Source: GWF2-38-69 sp965228125
Lineage (GTDB): Bacteria > Verrucomicrobiota > Lentisphaeria > Victivallales > GWF2-38-69
NCBI GenBank assembly: GCA_965228125.1
Contig: OZ245791.1
Coordinates: 2,170,001 to 2,234,000 of the forward strand
Reading direction: 5' to 3'
DNA length: 64,000 nucleotides
In this document: one piece after another, positions 1 to 7,769 of the stretch
Numbering within the stretch: position 1 is the first letter of the stretch
Layout: every line of letters begins with the position of its first letter
Made by a program: the position numbers and the translations under genes
Notes under the pieces: generated by a model
Database searches by the model: none
What the model was told of the DNA's origin: nothing
The model's input: the letters and a program-made list of their open reading frames with translations, nothing else

Positions 1-240
1 TGCCTGAATAACGCTAATCTTCAGCTTATCGGCGAGCTTTGTTCTAAGCCTGAAGCAAGAATGCTTAAATACAAAAATTTCGGTAAGAAATCTTTGGATG
101 AGATCGTAGCTAAGTTAGCTCCTATGGGGCTGTCATTAGGAATGACATTTAGCGAGAATATAAGCGAAGCTATCAGAATGGAAGCACAAAAGCTTACTCA
201 AAAACCAATCATAGAAGATGAAGAAATAGAAAGCGAGTAA
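1..240 (+). CDS. rpoA: RNA polymerase subunit alpha, C-terminal fragment
   Basis: This is the last 79 codons of a gene that begins before the window; the frame is open from base 1 to the TAA at 238-240. The translation runs from CLNNANLQLIGEL through MLKYKNFGKKSLDEI to APMGLSLGM, which is the alpha-CTD helix-hairpin-helix fold that binds UP-element DNA and activators. An acidic tail (IEDEEIESE) follows. rplQ starts 4 bases after the stop, the usual rpoA-rplQ order at the end of the alpha ribosomal-protein operon, so the two are cotranscribed. The conserved motif and the neighbour make the identity firm. Confidence 0.95.
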   Translation, partial: CLNNANLQLIGELCSKPEARMLKYKNFGKKSLDEIVAKLAPMGLSLGMTFSENISEAIRMEAQKLTQKPIIEDEEIESE

Positions 241-244
241 AATT

Positions 245-646
245 ATGCGTCATAAAAAACATACATTTAAAATCGGAAGAACTGACTCTCACAGAAAGTC
301 TCTCCTTGCGAATCAGGTTTGCAGTCTTATTTTGGCAAAGAAAATTAATACGACTTTAGTCAAGGCTAAGGAAACCAAAAGGATTGCTGATAAGATGGTG
401 ACTCTTGCTAAAAGCGGAACGCTTCATGATAGGCGTCGTGCCATAAGCAAGCTTCATAATACTGATGCCGTGAAGATTCTTTTTGACGAAATAGCACCAT
501 CTTTCAGTGACAGAAAGGGTGGATATACAAGAATTATTCAGTTAGGCAGGAGAATTGGAGATGCTGCAGAAATGTGCATTCTTCAATGGGTAGAATTTTC
601 AATGCCGGCTAAAGAAGAGAAAAAAACTGAAGCAAATACAAAATAA
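245..646 (+). CDS. rplQ: 50S ribosomal protein L17
   Basis: 133 residues, close to the usual 115-130 for bacterial L17. The N-terminus MRHKKHTFKIGRT and the following SHRKSLLANQVCSLI are the L17 signature. The family also shows GGYTRIIQLGRRIGDAAEMCILQWV near the C-terminus. A short charged tail (KEEKKTEANTK) is lineage-specific. L17 sits near the exit tunnel of the large subunit. The gene is 4 bases after rpoA and is followed by a strong hairpin terminator, so it closes the operon. Confidence 0.97.
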   Translation: MRHKKHTFKIGRTDSHRKSLLANQVCSLILAKKINTTLVKAKETKRIADKMVTLAKSGTLHDRRRAISKLHNTDAVKILFDEIAPSFSDRKGGYTRIIQLGRRIGDAAEMCILQWVEFSMPAKEEKKTEANTK

Positions 647-673
647 AGATTAGAATTTATTTGTTGGAATTTG

Positions 674-703
674 AGGACAGCTTAGGCTGTCCTTTATTAT
701 TTT
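674..703 (+). terminator. Rho-independent terminator after rplQ
   Basis: An 8-bp perfect stem (AGGACAGC at 674-681, GCTGTCCT at 686-693) with a TTAG loop is followed by a T-rich run (TTTATTATTTT). It lies 28 bases after rplQ and separates the rpoA-rplQ operon from the sigma-factor gene. Confidence 0.9.
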
Positions 704-788
704 CAGGGGAAATAGAAACAATTAATGTGGCAAGAGGCTTAAGGAAATAATACAATCACAAATACAAAGTTATAATTTTTGGGTACGT

Positions 789-1589
789 ATGCGAAATTTT
801 GATAGCTGCCTTAATCTATTTATGCATGATATGAAGGACTTCGAGCGCCTTTCTCATGAGAAAACTTTGGATTTGATACTGAAATACAAAGAATCAGGGA
901 ATAGAAAATTCCTTAATGAAGTTATTTTGGGTAATATTTGGTTTATTATATCCAGGGCTAAAAGGTACAACAACAGATACTTATCAGCATCTGATCTTAT
1001 TTATTCCGGTATGCTTGGAATGCTGAGGGCGGCAAAAAAATTTGATCCTTCCAGAAATATAAAATTTATTACATATGCATCCTATTGGATAGAAATGTAT
1101 ATGAAAAGAGAAGTTATTTATAATTCCTCTGTCGTTAAAATAACGCCAAGGACTTGGGAAATGGCGGCACTTTTTAAGAAACTGAGGGATTCAGGCTCCA
1201 GTGAAGAAGAGATAATAAAAAAATTAAAAGTCGGAAAAAAAACTTTACGTAAACTCAGATTAAATCATGCGGATATAAGTTTGAATTCGGCTGTAGATGA
1301 AGAACCAAACAGTCAGGACTTGGAAAAATTTGTACTAATAAATTATGAAACGCCTGCTGATATCTGTGAGGAAAACGATTTGTCTGATTATTTGATTTCT
1401 GCAGTCAGTACATTAAAGAAGAGAGAGCAGGAAATAATAATGAAAAAATTCGGACTCAAGAATTGCAGTGAAGAGAACTTAAAGAAAATAAGTTCGTTTC
1501 AGGAAATATCGCCGGAAAGGGTAAGGCAAATTTTAAAAAGTGGGCTGAGGAAACTTAAAAATAACCTCGCAAAAAAAGGAGTCGTTTAG
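789..1589 (+). CDS. Sigma-70 family RNA polymerase sigma factor
   Basis: 266 residues. A region-1.2-like helix (residues about 10-40) leads into region 2, with LIYSGMLGMLRAAKKFDPSR and the core/-10 recognition helix FITYASYWIEMYMKREV. A region-3-like stretch follows (about 125-165). Region 4 carries LKKREQEIIMKKFGL and the helix-turn-helix SPERVRQILKSGLRKLK. The length and the lack of region 1.1 suit a group 2/3 alternative sigma rather than the primary RpoD. No anti-sigma gene is next to it. A TATAAT box at 771-776 lies just before the ATG, so the transcript leader may be very short; an in-frame ATG at 822 is an alternative start. Regulon unknown. Confidence 0.85.
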   Translation: MRNFDSCLNLFMHDMKDFERLSHEKTLDLILKYKESGNRKFLNEVILGNIWFIISRAKRYNNRYLSASDLIYSGMLGMLRAAKKFDPSRNIKFITYASYWIEMYMKREVIYNSSVVKITPRTWEMAALFKKLRDSGSSEEEIIKKLKVGKKTLRKLRLNHADISLNSAVDEEPNSQDLEKFVLINYETPADICEENDLSDYLISAVSTLKKREQEIIMKKFGLKNCSEENLKKISSFQEISPERVRQILKSGLRKLKNNLAKKGVV

Positions 1590-2179
1590 TTTTTGAAAGC
1601 TAAAGAAATGTCATAAATCTCCTGAGGAGAACTAACTAAAAATGACTTTATGCCCAGTTTTGCGGCTGCATTAACATTCAAGCTGCTGTCATCAAAAAAC
1701 AATATGTCTCCAGGTTTTGCTTGGAGTGCATTAATGACATATGTGAAAATTTCAGGAAATGGTTTTATCAGGCCAATTTCATGAGAGAAGAATAAATTGT
1801 CGAAGATTTCAAAAAGGTTATATTTGCTTTTGAGATATTGGACATGAGGCTGATTGGTATTGGAGAGGATAGAAAGGTTGAAGCTTTTTTTGAGCTCGGA
1901 AAACAATTCAAGGAACTTTGGTTTTGGAGGCCCTGTTATTGAACAGAAGTTCTTTTTGATTTCTTCAGGAGTTAGCTTGACTTTAAATTCTGAAACTATT
2001 GCAGTGGCAAATTCATCAAATGAGATTTTTCCTGTTTCAAAATCCCTTGTAGCTCTTGATGTAATCCAGAGTTTTTGAAGTTCCTCAAGCGAGTACGTCC
2101 TTCCAAGCATTTTCCCTGCATAGAATTCCCAATATAGATCTATTAATACTCCTCCCATGTCTGTAACAATATATTTCAC
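1586..2179 (-). CDS. HAD-IA family phosphatase (YihX-like)
   Basis: 197 residues. Motif I is TDMGGVLID, with the nucleophile Asp7; the DxGGV variant is typical of the YihX/epoxide-hydrolase-N-terminal branch, in which the second Asp is replaced. Motif II is ILSNTN, motif III is the Lys in LIKPFPEIF, and motif IV is ILFFDDSSLNV. The family hydrolyses small phosphate esters such as glucose-1-phosphate; substrate here is unknown. The 3' end overlaps that of the convergent sigma-factor gene by 4 bases. Confidence 0.85.
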   Translation of the reverse strand: MKYIVTDMGGVLIDLYWEFYAGKMLGRTYSLEELQKLWITSRATRDFETGKISFDEFATAIVSEFKVKLTPEEIKKNFCSITGPPKPKFLELFSELKKSFNLSILSNTNQPHVQYLKSKYNLFEIFDNLFFSHEIGLIKPFPEIFTYVINALQAKPGDILFFDDSSLNVNAAAKLGIKSFLVSSPQEIYDISLAFKN

Positions 2180-2245
2180 AAAAAGCCTCGCTTGTTAAAA
2201 TCATTTTAGGCGGTTTCCCGCTTTGTAGTAAGTTTGGTTTTAATT

Positions 2246-3703
2246 CTATCGTTCAATACCGGTAAATATTACTGCAGAAGCGAAATCTTTGGGAATAATC
2301 CCCAACTTTTTAAGTTTGAGATATCCTGTGAAGCCGGAAGAACCGGTCGGATCAACATTTATTCCTGTTAAAGATTTTGCCAGTGTATTTGCTTTGATTA
2401 GTTCTTCTTCGGTGACAGTGACAGGTATGCCGCCAGATCTTAACATCCCCTGGACAATTTTGTACCAATCATAGGTAATATCATCAAGTATCCCATGAGC
2501 TATGCTGTGTGGTTCGTTTTCCCATGCCCACATATATTTAGGCATGTTGTGAGCCCCTTCACTAAGAACCTGTTGAATCTTATCAGTCACATAGTTTTCT
2601 TTGGCAAAAGCTGAAACTGAGAGGATTTCATCCAGGTTATTGTCAAAATATGCAATAAGAGCTTTAGTTTTGAGACTTATATCTGTTGTTTCAGGTATTA
2701 GGAGAGAACATTTTAAGTGATTAAGTTTAGCGATTTCCTTTATTATCAGAAGATAGGTTCTAAATAAAGGAAAGCCGCCTTCGGTTTGCACAGTGAAAAT
2801 CTGAGGGAAATAATTTATAGCACTGCATGAATATAGTTCTTCGATAGATTTTATTGCGGAACTGGCCAATGCCCCACCACCGACCTGAATGACGATAGCA
2901 CTGACTTTTTGCTTGATCAGCGCTGCCTGAGCAAAGAGTTCCAGGCATAGAGTCTGTCCGCCTTCTATATTAGACCAGTTATCTGGACCGGAACAAGAGA
3001 ATGGAACAGCTCCGGATGCTAAGGCTTCTTGAAATCTGTTATAACAAGGATCACCTGACTCCCCTGGTATTCTTGGGCATTCCACTATGTTGGCACCATA
3101 GCCATTGAGGCTGTTAATAATATTTGGATTGAGGTTTGGAGGCACAAATACACTCAAAAAGTAATCAGCTGCCTTAGCCACAGCAGCAGCTCCTAATGCT
3201 GCATTACCGCAACTGTAAATAGCAAGTTTGGGCTTATCTTGGACGATGTTAGCTTTTCTTAGGACTTCAAGATAAAGAATATTGCCCATAAGATGTCTGG
3301 CCTTGTGAGAGCCTGAAACATTAATGGTTTCATTTTTAATTAGAGTTCTTCCCGAAATCTCTTCTATGTTGTCCTTTACTATTAAAGGAGTAATATTAAA
3401 TTCGGGTTCGCCAAACTTTTTTAATTCTTCGTTAATGGTGTCTACGATTAAGTCGAAGTTTACATTTAGTTTCTCAGCCAGATACTTACTGTAAAAAAAA
3501 TTTTTAAAAATTATATAAGGGTCAGGGTCTTGTGCAAGATCTAAAACATGCGCCAAATTAAATGTAAAATCATCCGGTAGAAATTTTTCAAGTATATGGT
3601 TAGCATAGCCTTCTTTGCGTTTATCACATCCGTGGATAGCACGCTTCAGATCAAGAGAGTACACCGACTCACAGCCGGTGCACTTTAAAATAGAGTTTTT
3701 CAT
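2246..3703 (-). CDS. PLP-dependent enzyme, fold type II (threonine synthase/TrpB-like), specificity unknown
   Basis: 485 residues. A small N-terminal CTGCESVYSL segment resembles the zinc-ribbon-like start seen in threonine-synthase relatives. The PLP lysine is in NVSGSHKARH. The phosphate/substrate loop is YSCGNAALGAAAVAKA, and the glycine-rich PLP phosphate loop is QVGGGALASSAIK. These are the landmarks of the tryptophan-synthase-beta fold. The gene lies 14 bases after another fold-type-II gene on the same strand, so the two are cotranscribed and may act as partners or in one amino-acid pathway. I cannot assign a reaction: lyase, ammonia-lyase and synthase activities all occur in this fold. 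Confidence 0.7.
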   Translation of the reverse strand: MKNSILKCTGCESVYSLDLKRAIHGCDKRKEGYANHILEKFLPDDFTFNLAHVLDLAQDPDPYIIFKNFFYSKYLAEKLNVNFDLIVDTINEELKKFGEPEFNITPLIVKDNIEEISGRTLIKNETINVSGSHKARHLMGNILYLEVLRKANIVQDKPKLAIYSCGNAALGAAAVAKAADYFLSVFVPPNLNPNIINSLNGYGANIVECPRIPGESGDPCYNRFQEALASGAVPFSCSGPDNWSNIEGGQTLCLELFAQAALIKQKVSAIVIQVGGGALASSAIKSIEELYSCSAINYFPQIFTVQTEGGFPLFRTYLLIIKEIAKLNHLKCSLLIPETTDISLKTKALIAYFDNNLDEILSVSAFAKENYVTDKIQQVLSEGAHNMPKYMWAWENEPHSIAHGILDDITYDWYKIVQGMLRSGGIPVTVTEEELIKANTLAKSLTGINVDPTGSSGFTGYLKLKKLGIIPKDFASAVIFTGIER

Positions 3704-3717
3704 ATTACTCTAAAGAA

Positions 3718-5208
3718 TTACTTGGCTTTCTTGTTGAAGTCCTTAATTAAATTGTCCCATATAGGCACGAATTTTTTGAGGTCTTTCCAGAACTTCTGAT
3801 CTTTTCTTGCATTGAAGTCCTTAATTTCGACGCCTTGTTGTTCTACCCATGTATAATAGCCGAGATTGAACACTCTCTCTTTTTCTAAAAGCGTCATTTC
3901 CATAAAGTTGTCGAGAGCTATACCCTTTATATGCTGTCCATAAGTTTCGGCAGCATCGAGATCATTGAATTTGCTATTATAATATTTTTTCATGGCTTTT
4001 TCGCCTTCACTCTTGTACATAAATGCAGGGTCTGTTGCCACTGTGATAACAGCGTCATCAGCACCCATATGGTAATACTTGGCTGTCTTGATAGCGGCGA
4101 TCATATTAGCTATTGATGAAAGTCCCATCAATGAGAGGTTGTAAAGATCATTGTCAGACAGGCCCTTAACTTCCTTTAGGTATTTTTTGCCGGCATCTGA
4201 ATTGAAGAGGACATAGAGTGAATCTGTGCTAATATCTGAGATCGCTGAAACAATATCATTATTCATTACATTGTGGACATATGGAACATGTTTGTCACCT
4301 ATACCCTGAATATTGTGTCCGCCGAATCCGTTATGAAGAAGTGTTGCGCATTCAATAGCCTCTACTGCCACGATTTTTAAGTCACTGTATCTATCTTTTA
4401 AGTAGTCGCCCGCAGAAATTGTGCCGGCTGAACCTGTGGCAGATACGAAAGCTCTGAGTTTAAGATCAGATTGTTTTTTCTTAGTGTCATTATACACTTC
4501 ATCAAGAGCCTTGCCTGTGCAGACATAATGAATGATAGTATTTCCAAATTCGCAGAATTGATTAAAAATAATATTTGTTTTGTCTTTATCTAATTCATTG
4601 CATTTGTCGTAAATTTCTTTGACATTGCTTTCGCAACCATAGGTCTTTATTATATCATTCTTAGGATCCAGGCACCACTTATCGAGCCAGTTAAAACGCT
4701 CTTCGCTCATTTCTTCGGGAAGTATGGCAACGCCACGGCAATCCATAATACGGGAAACGGCCACGCCACCTCTGCAGTAATTGCCCGTTGAAGGCCAAAT
4801 TGCCTTATGAACTGTGGGGTCAAACTGTCCGGTAATGAGTCTTGGAGCCAAACATCCATAAGCTGCAAGCACCTTGTGAACATTTACCATTGGGAAAAAT
4901 GCTCCTGGCATAATGAGTATTTTTGCATCTGTTCCGGTAAGTGCCTTTGGTACTTCAAAATAAAACGGGACTTTTGTAAAACCTTTACCTTTAGGGTCAT
5001 TATACCAGTTGATTCGGTAAAGATTCAGTGGATGAGCTTCATCACGGTCAATGCTTTCAAGTGCTTTGACTATTTCTGGCGGTATCTTTGAAGGATCACT
5101 TAACTCCTCATAAGTAGGAAGTTGAATATGTCTTTCTTTGAATCTCTTAATTGTTTGATCGAGCGTGTGTTGATTAATAACTGTTGCTTCCAATCCCAGC
5201 TTCGCCAT
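3718..5208 (-). CDS. PLP-dependent beta-subunit-like protein (cysteine-synthase fold), specificity unknown
   Basis: 496 residues, first gene of a two-gene operon. The start is supported by AGGAGAG just upstream of the ATG. A lysine in VNVHKVLAAYG sits where the family has its PLP lysine. PSTGNYCRGGVAVS matches the SxGNxG substrate loop, and SATGSAGTISAGDYLK matches the PLP phosphate loop. The C-terminal 100 residues extend well beyond a 310-residue cysteine synthase. Proteins of this kind are usually annotated only as 'PLP-dependent protein subunit beta'. The partner downstream has the same fold but little visible identity, so this is not a simple tandem duplication. Confidence 0.65.
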   Translation of the reverse strand: MAKLGLEATVINQHTLDQTIKRFKERHIQLPTYEELSDPSKIPPEIVKALESIDRDEAHPLNLYRINWYNDPKGKGFTKVPFYFEVPKALTGTDAKILIMPGAFFPMVNVHKVLAAYGCLAPRLITGQFDPTVHKAIWPSTGNYCRGGVAVSRIMDCRGVAILPEEMSEERFNWLDKWCLDPKNDIIKTYGCESNVKEIYDKCNELDKDKTNIIFNQFCEFGNTIIHYVCTGKALDEVYNDTKKKQSDLKLRAFVSATGSAGTISAGDYLKDRYSDLKIVAVEAIECATLLHNGFGGHNIQGIGDKHVPYVHNVMNNDIVSAISDISTDSLYVLFNSDAGKKYLKEVKGLSDNDLYNLSLMGLSSIANMIAAIKTAKYYHMGADDAVITVATDPAFMYKSEGEKAMKKYYNSKFNDLDAAETYGQHIKGIALDNFMEMTLLEKERVFNLGYYTWVEQQGVEIKDFNARKDQKFWKDLKKFVPIWDNLIKDFNKKAK

Positions 5209-5434
5209 AAATCTCTCCTATTATTTGTAAGTTATTGATTTCGGAACAAATAAGTTAGCCTTACTATTACTATTAAAGCATTATTTACAAGATAACATCA
5301 TCTTAATTGTAGCCAAAAGAACTGTCTATTAACTATCGAAACTGATAAATTTGCGCTTTAATTGCCGTTGATAAGAATGTATAATTGTTGCGAACTTCAC
5401 AGAAAACGAACTCTATAAAAATAAGGATAGCAAA

Positions 5435-6757
5435 ATGGCAAAGAAGTTTGAAATGGAACGACTCGTGTCTCTATGCAAAAGGAGAGGGTTTATTTTTCAA
5501 AGCTCTGAAATTTACGGCGGAATAAATGGGTTTTGGGATTATGGCCCGACGGGGGTAGCAATGAAAAAAGCCATAGAAAATCTCTGGTGGCAGGAAATGG
5601 TTTTATATAGAGATAATGTCGAAGGTCTGGATTCAACAATAATATGCAATCCTAAAATATGGAAAGCTTCTGGACACCTGGATAAATTTGGCGATTTGAT
5701 GACAGATTGCAGAGACTGCAAAGCCAGGCACAGGGTAGATCAAATGGAAGACCCGAAGAAATGTCCCAATTGCGGTTCTTCCAATCTAACAGAACCAAGA
5801 GAATTCAATCTGATGATGAAAACCTATGTCGGTCCTGTTTCAGATGAGGAACATGCGGCCTACTTAAGAGCTGAGACATGCCAGCCGATATTTGCTGACT
5901 TTCATATTATAAGGGTAGCTTCAAGGCAAAAACTGCCGTTTGGTATAGCCCAAATAGGAAAGGCATTCAGAAATGAAATTAACCCGAGAAACTTTACATT
6001 CAGATCCAGAGAATTCTCGCAAATGGAAATGGAGTTTTTCTGTTCTGATGAAGAATCATTGCAGTGGTATGAATATTGGAAGAATGAACGAATCAAATAT
6101 TACAGGGAAAAACTCAATTTCTCCGAGGATGTTATAAGAATTCACGAACACGAAACGCTTGCGCATTATGCTAAGGCCGCATTGGATATTGAATTTCAAT
6201 TTCCGTTTGGCTGGGGAGAGCTTGAGGGCATTCATCATCGCGGAACATGGGACATGTCCAGGCATCAGGAATTTTCAGGTGAAAATCTCGAATATTTTGA
6301 CCAAGACAAGAATATAAAATATACGCCTACGGTTGTAGAAACATCTGTAGGATTAGACAGAACCATGCTGGCTGTCCTATGCAATAGTTACGACGAAGAT
6401 ACTGCTGAAACTAAGAAAGAAGGGCAGGAAGAGGATGTGAGAGTAGTTCTTAGATTGCCTGAGATTGTAGCTCCTATTCAAATAGCAATTCTGCCTTTGT
6501 CGAAGAAGCTTTCAGAAAAAGCCGATAATGTATACAAAGACATGAGAAAGCGTTACAGGTCAGACTATGATGAAACGGGCAGTATTGGAAAGCGTTACAG
6601 AAGGCAGGATGAGATCGGAACTCCTTATTGCGTTACAGTGGATTTCGATTCTTTGAATGACAACTCTGTAACAGTCAGACACAGGGATTCGATGAAGCAG
6701 GAAAGAATATCAGCAGACCAACTCATATCTTACTTTGAATCAAAATTTATCAAATAA
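5435..6757 (+). CDS. glyQS: Glycine--tRNA ligase (dimeric, class II)
   Basis: 440 residues, the single-chain alpha2-type GlyRS of about 430-470 residues rather than the GlyQ/GlyS alpha2beta2 form. It begins with RGFIFQSSEIYGGINGFWDYGPTG, characteristic of the family. A zinc-type insertion has CRDC (92-95) and CPNC (110-113). Motif 2 is in AFRNEINPRN, followed by FSQMEMEFF. The C-terminal anticodon-binding domain has VDFDSLNDNSVTVRHRD. An AAGGA precedes the ATG by 9 bases. It attaches glycine to tRNA-Gly in the cytoplasm. Symbol could also be given as glyS. Confidence 0.95.
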   Translation: MAKKFEMERLVSLCKRRGFIFQSSEIYGGINGFWDYGPTGVAMKKAIENLWWQEMVLYRDNVEGLDSTIICNPKIWKASGHLDKFGDLMTDCRDCKARHRVDQMEDPKKCPNCGSSNLTEPREFNLMMKTYVGPVSDEEHAAYLRAETCQPIFADFHIIRVASRQKLPFGIAQIGKAFRNEINPRNFTFRSREFSQMEMEFFCSDEESLQWYEYWKNERIKYYREKLNFSEDVIRIHEHETLAHYAKAALDIEFQFPFGWGELEGIHHRGTWDMSRHQEFSGENLEYFDQDKNIKYTPTVVETSVGLDRTMLAVLCNSYDEDTAETKKEGQEEDVRVVLRLPEIVAPIQIAILPLSKKLSEKADNVYKDMRKRYRSDYDETGSIGKRYRRQDEIGTPYCVTVDFDSLNDNSVTVRHRDSMKQERISADQLISYFESKFIK

Positions 6758-6768
6758 GGATTTCTAAT

Positions 6769-7230
6769 ATGTATTGTCCTACTTGCTGTGAAAACAAAAT
6801 GAATGAAATCGAAATAGAAGGAATAAAAGTCCTTCATTGCGATAAGTGTGATGGAATATTTCTACATCACGGGGAACTTAGAAAAATAACTCATCATATT
6901 TCAGGGGATGTCGAATATTCATCCATAGAAGAGGCTGATTTTAATAAAAAATCAAAAATTACCTGTCCTATCTGCGATAATGGAGAAGTGTATAAGCATA
7001 GATCACAGTGTACAGATGCCGCTTGTAAAGAATGTACTCAAAATGAGATGGTTGACATATATTTCGCCTCTTTTTCGGATGTTAAAATGCAATACTGTCC
7101 AAAATGCAAGGGAATATGGTTAACCAAAGGGACACTGAAGCTTATAAACAAGGAGATAGATAAGCTTAATCATGATAAAGATAACTGGGAGTATATACTG
7201 GGAACATTTTTGTCAAAACTTCCTTTTTAA
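6769..7230 (+). CDS. Zinc-ribbon protein with two TFIIB-type zinc fingers
   Basis: 153 residues with two repeats of the zf-TFIIB type. The first has CPTC (3-6) and CDKC (24-27) followed by DGIFLHHGELRKI. The second has CPIC, a Cys-rich insert, and then CPKCKGIWLTKGTLKLI. In this family the pattern CxxC...CxxCxGxWLxxGEL defines each finger. Function is unknown. It starts 11 bases after glyQS and is probably cotranscribed with it. Confidence 0.8.
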   Translation: MYCPTCCENKMNEIEIEGIKVLHCDKCDGIFLHHGELRKITHHISGDVEYSSIEEADFNKKSKITCPICDNGEVYKHRSQCTDAACKECTQNEMVDIYFASFSDVKMQYCPKCKGIWLTKGTLKLINKEIDKLNHDKDNWEYILGTFLSKLPF

Positions 7231-7241
7231 AGAAATAAGTC

Positions 7242-7270
7242 TTGAAGAAATATTTTTCTAATGATACAAT
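7242..7270 (+). promoter_or_regulatory. Predicted sigma-70 promoter for the ferredoxin gene
   Basis: TTGAAG at 7242-7247 and TACAAT at 7265-7270 are separated by exactly 17 bases. They lie 58 bases before the ferredoxin start codon, inside the gap after the zinc-ribbon gene. Match by eye only. Confidence 0.5.
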
Positions 7271-7327
7271 AATTTCATTATTCGACTAGGAATAGTTTGA
7301 GTTAACCCAAATTAAGGAGAAATAAAG

Positions 7328-7495
7328 ATGGCAGCAAAAGTTGATGAAGGAAAATGCACAGGATGTGAAAGTTGCGTAAGCGCTTGCCCAGTGGAAGCTA
7401 TTAGCATGAAGAGTGGAAAAGCTTCTGTATCTGATCAGTGCATAGATTGCGGCGCATGCGTAGGCGAGTGCCCAGTTGAGGCTATTACTCTCTAA
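7328..7495 (+). CDS. 2[4Fe-4S] ferredoxin, 55 residues
   Basis: A short gene: ATG at 7328, TAA at 7493-7495, with AAGGAG 10 bases upstream. It has two classic cluster motifs, CTGCESCVSACP and CIDCGACVGECP, each followed by (V)EAI, the clostridial-type bacterial ferredoxin layout. It is a low-potential one-electron carrier of the cytoplasm. In this genome it is a plausible electron partner of the Ech hydrogenase at 51.7-56.8 kb (inference). It has its own promoter and a terminator directly after it, so it is monocistronic and likely abundant. Confidence 0.93.
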   Translation: MAAKVDEGKCTGCESCVSACPVEAISMKSGKASVSDQCIDCGACVGECPVEAITL

Positions 7496-7519
7496 TCGGG
7501 AGAGGATTCAGCTCGTTAC

Positions 7520-7554
7520 AGCAACGGTTTGAAAAAGCCGTTGCTTTTTTTTTT
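7520..7554 (+). terminator. Rho-independent terminator after ferredoxin
   Basis: An 8-bp stem (AGCAACGG at 7520-7527 and CCGTTGCT at 7538-7545) is followed by an uninterrupted run of about ten T. It begins 25 bases after the ferredoxin stop. Confidence 0.93.
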
Positions 7555-7645
7555 ATACTATAGCTGTTTGGTAAAATATTTTGCCTTTCTTGTTGGAGAA
7601 GATCAGAGCCATTGCGTGTATGAGGTATTTTTTTGGTGGTTAAGA

Positions 7646-7729
7646 TGGTGCGCGAGGGGGGACTTGAACCCCCACGCCGTAAGGCACTAGATCCTAAATC
7701 TAGCGCGTCTGCCATTTCGCCACCCGCGC
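7646..7729 (-). tRNA. tRNA-Leu (UAG)
   Basis: Read on the minus strand, the acceptor GCGCGGG pairs with CTCGCGC (one G-U). The discriminator is A and CCA is encoded at 7648-7646. The anticodon stem-loop is CTAGA-TTTAGGA-TCTAG, giving anticodon UAG. There is a long variable arm (TGCCTTACGGCG) of class II tRNAs and a T arm with GTTCAAG. It is 84 bases with CCA. It lies between the ferredoxin terminator and tilS. Confidence 0.95.
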
Positions 7730-7769
7730 ATCCAAGAGTGAAGAACAGAAAAGTACTTCCTGTTTGGAT

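Noticed and set aside
5209..5434. T-box or other riboswitch before glyQS
   Set aside because: No specifier stem, no T-box consensus and no terminator hairpin are visible in the 226-base gap.
7485..7715. Minus-strand open frame over the ferredoxin terminator and tRNA-Leu
   Set aside because: It overlaps a clear tRNA and a terminator, and its translation has no protein-like features.
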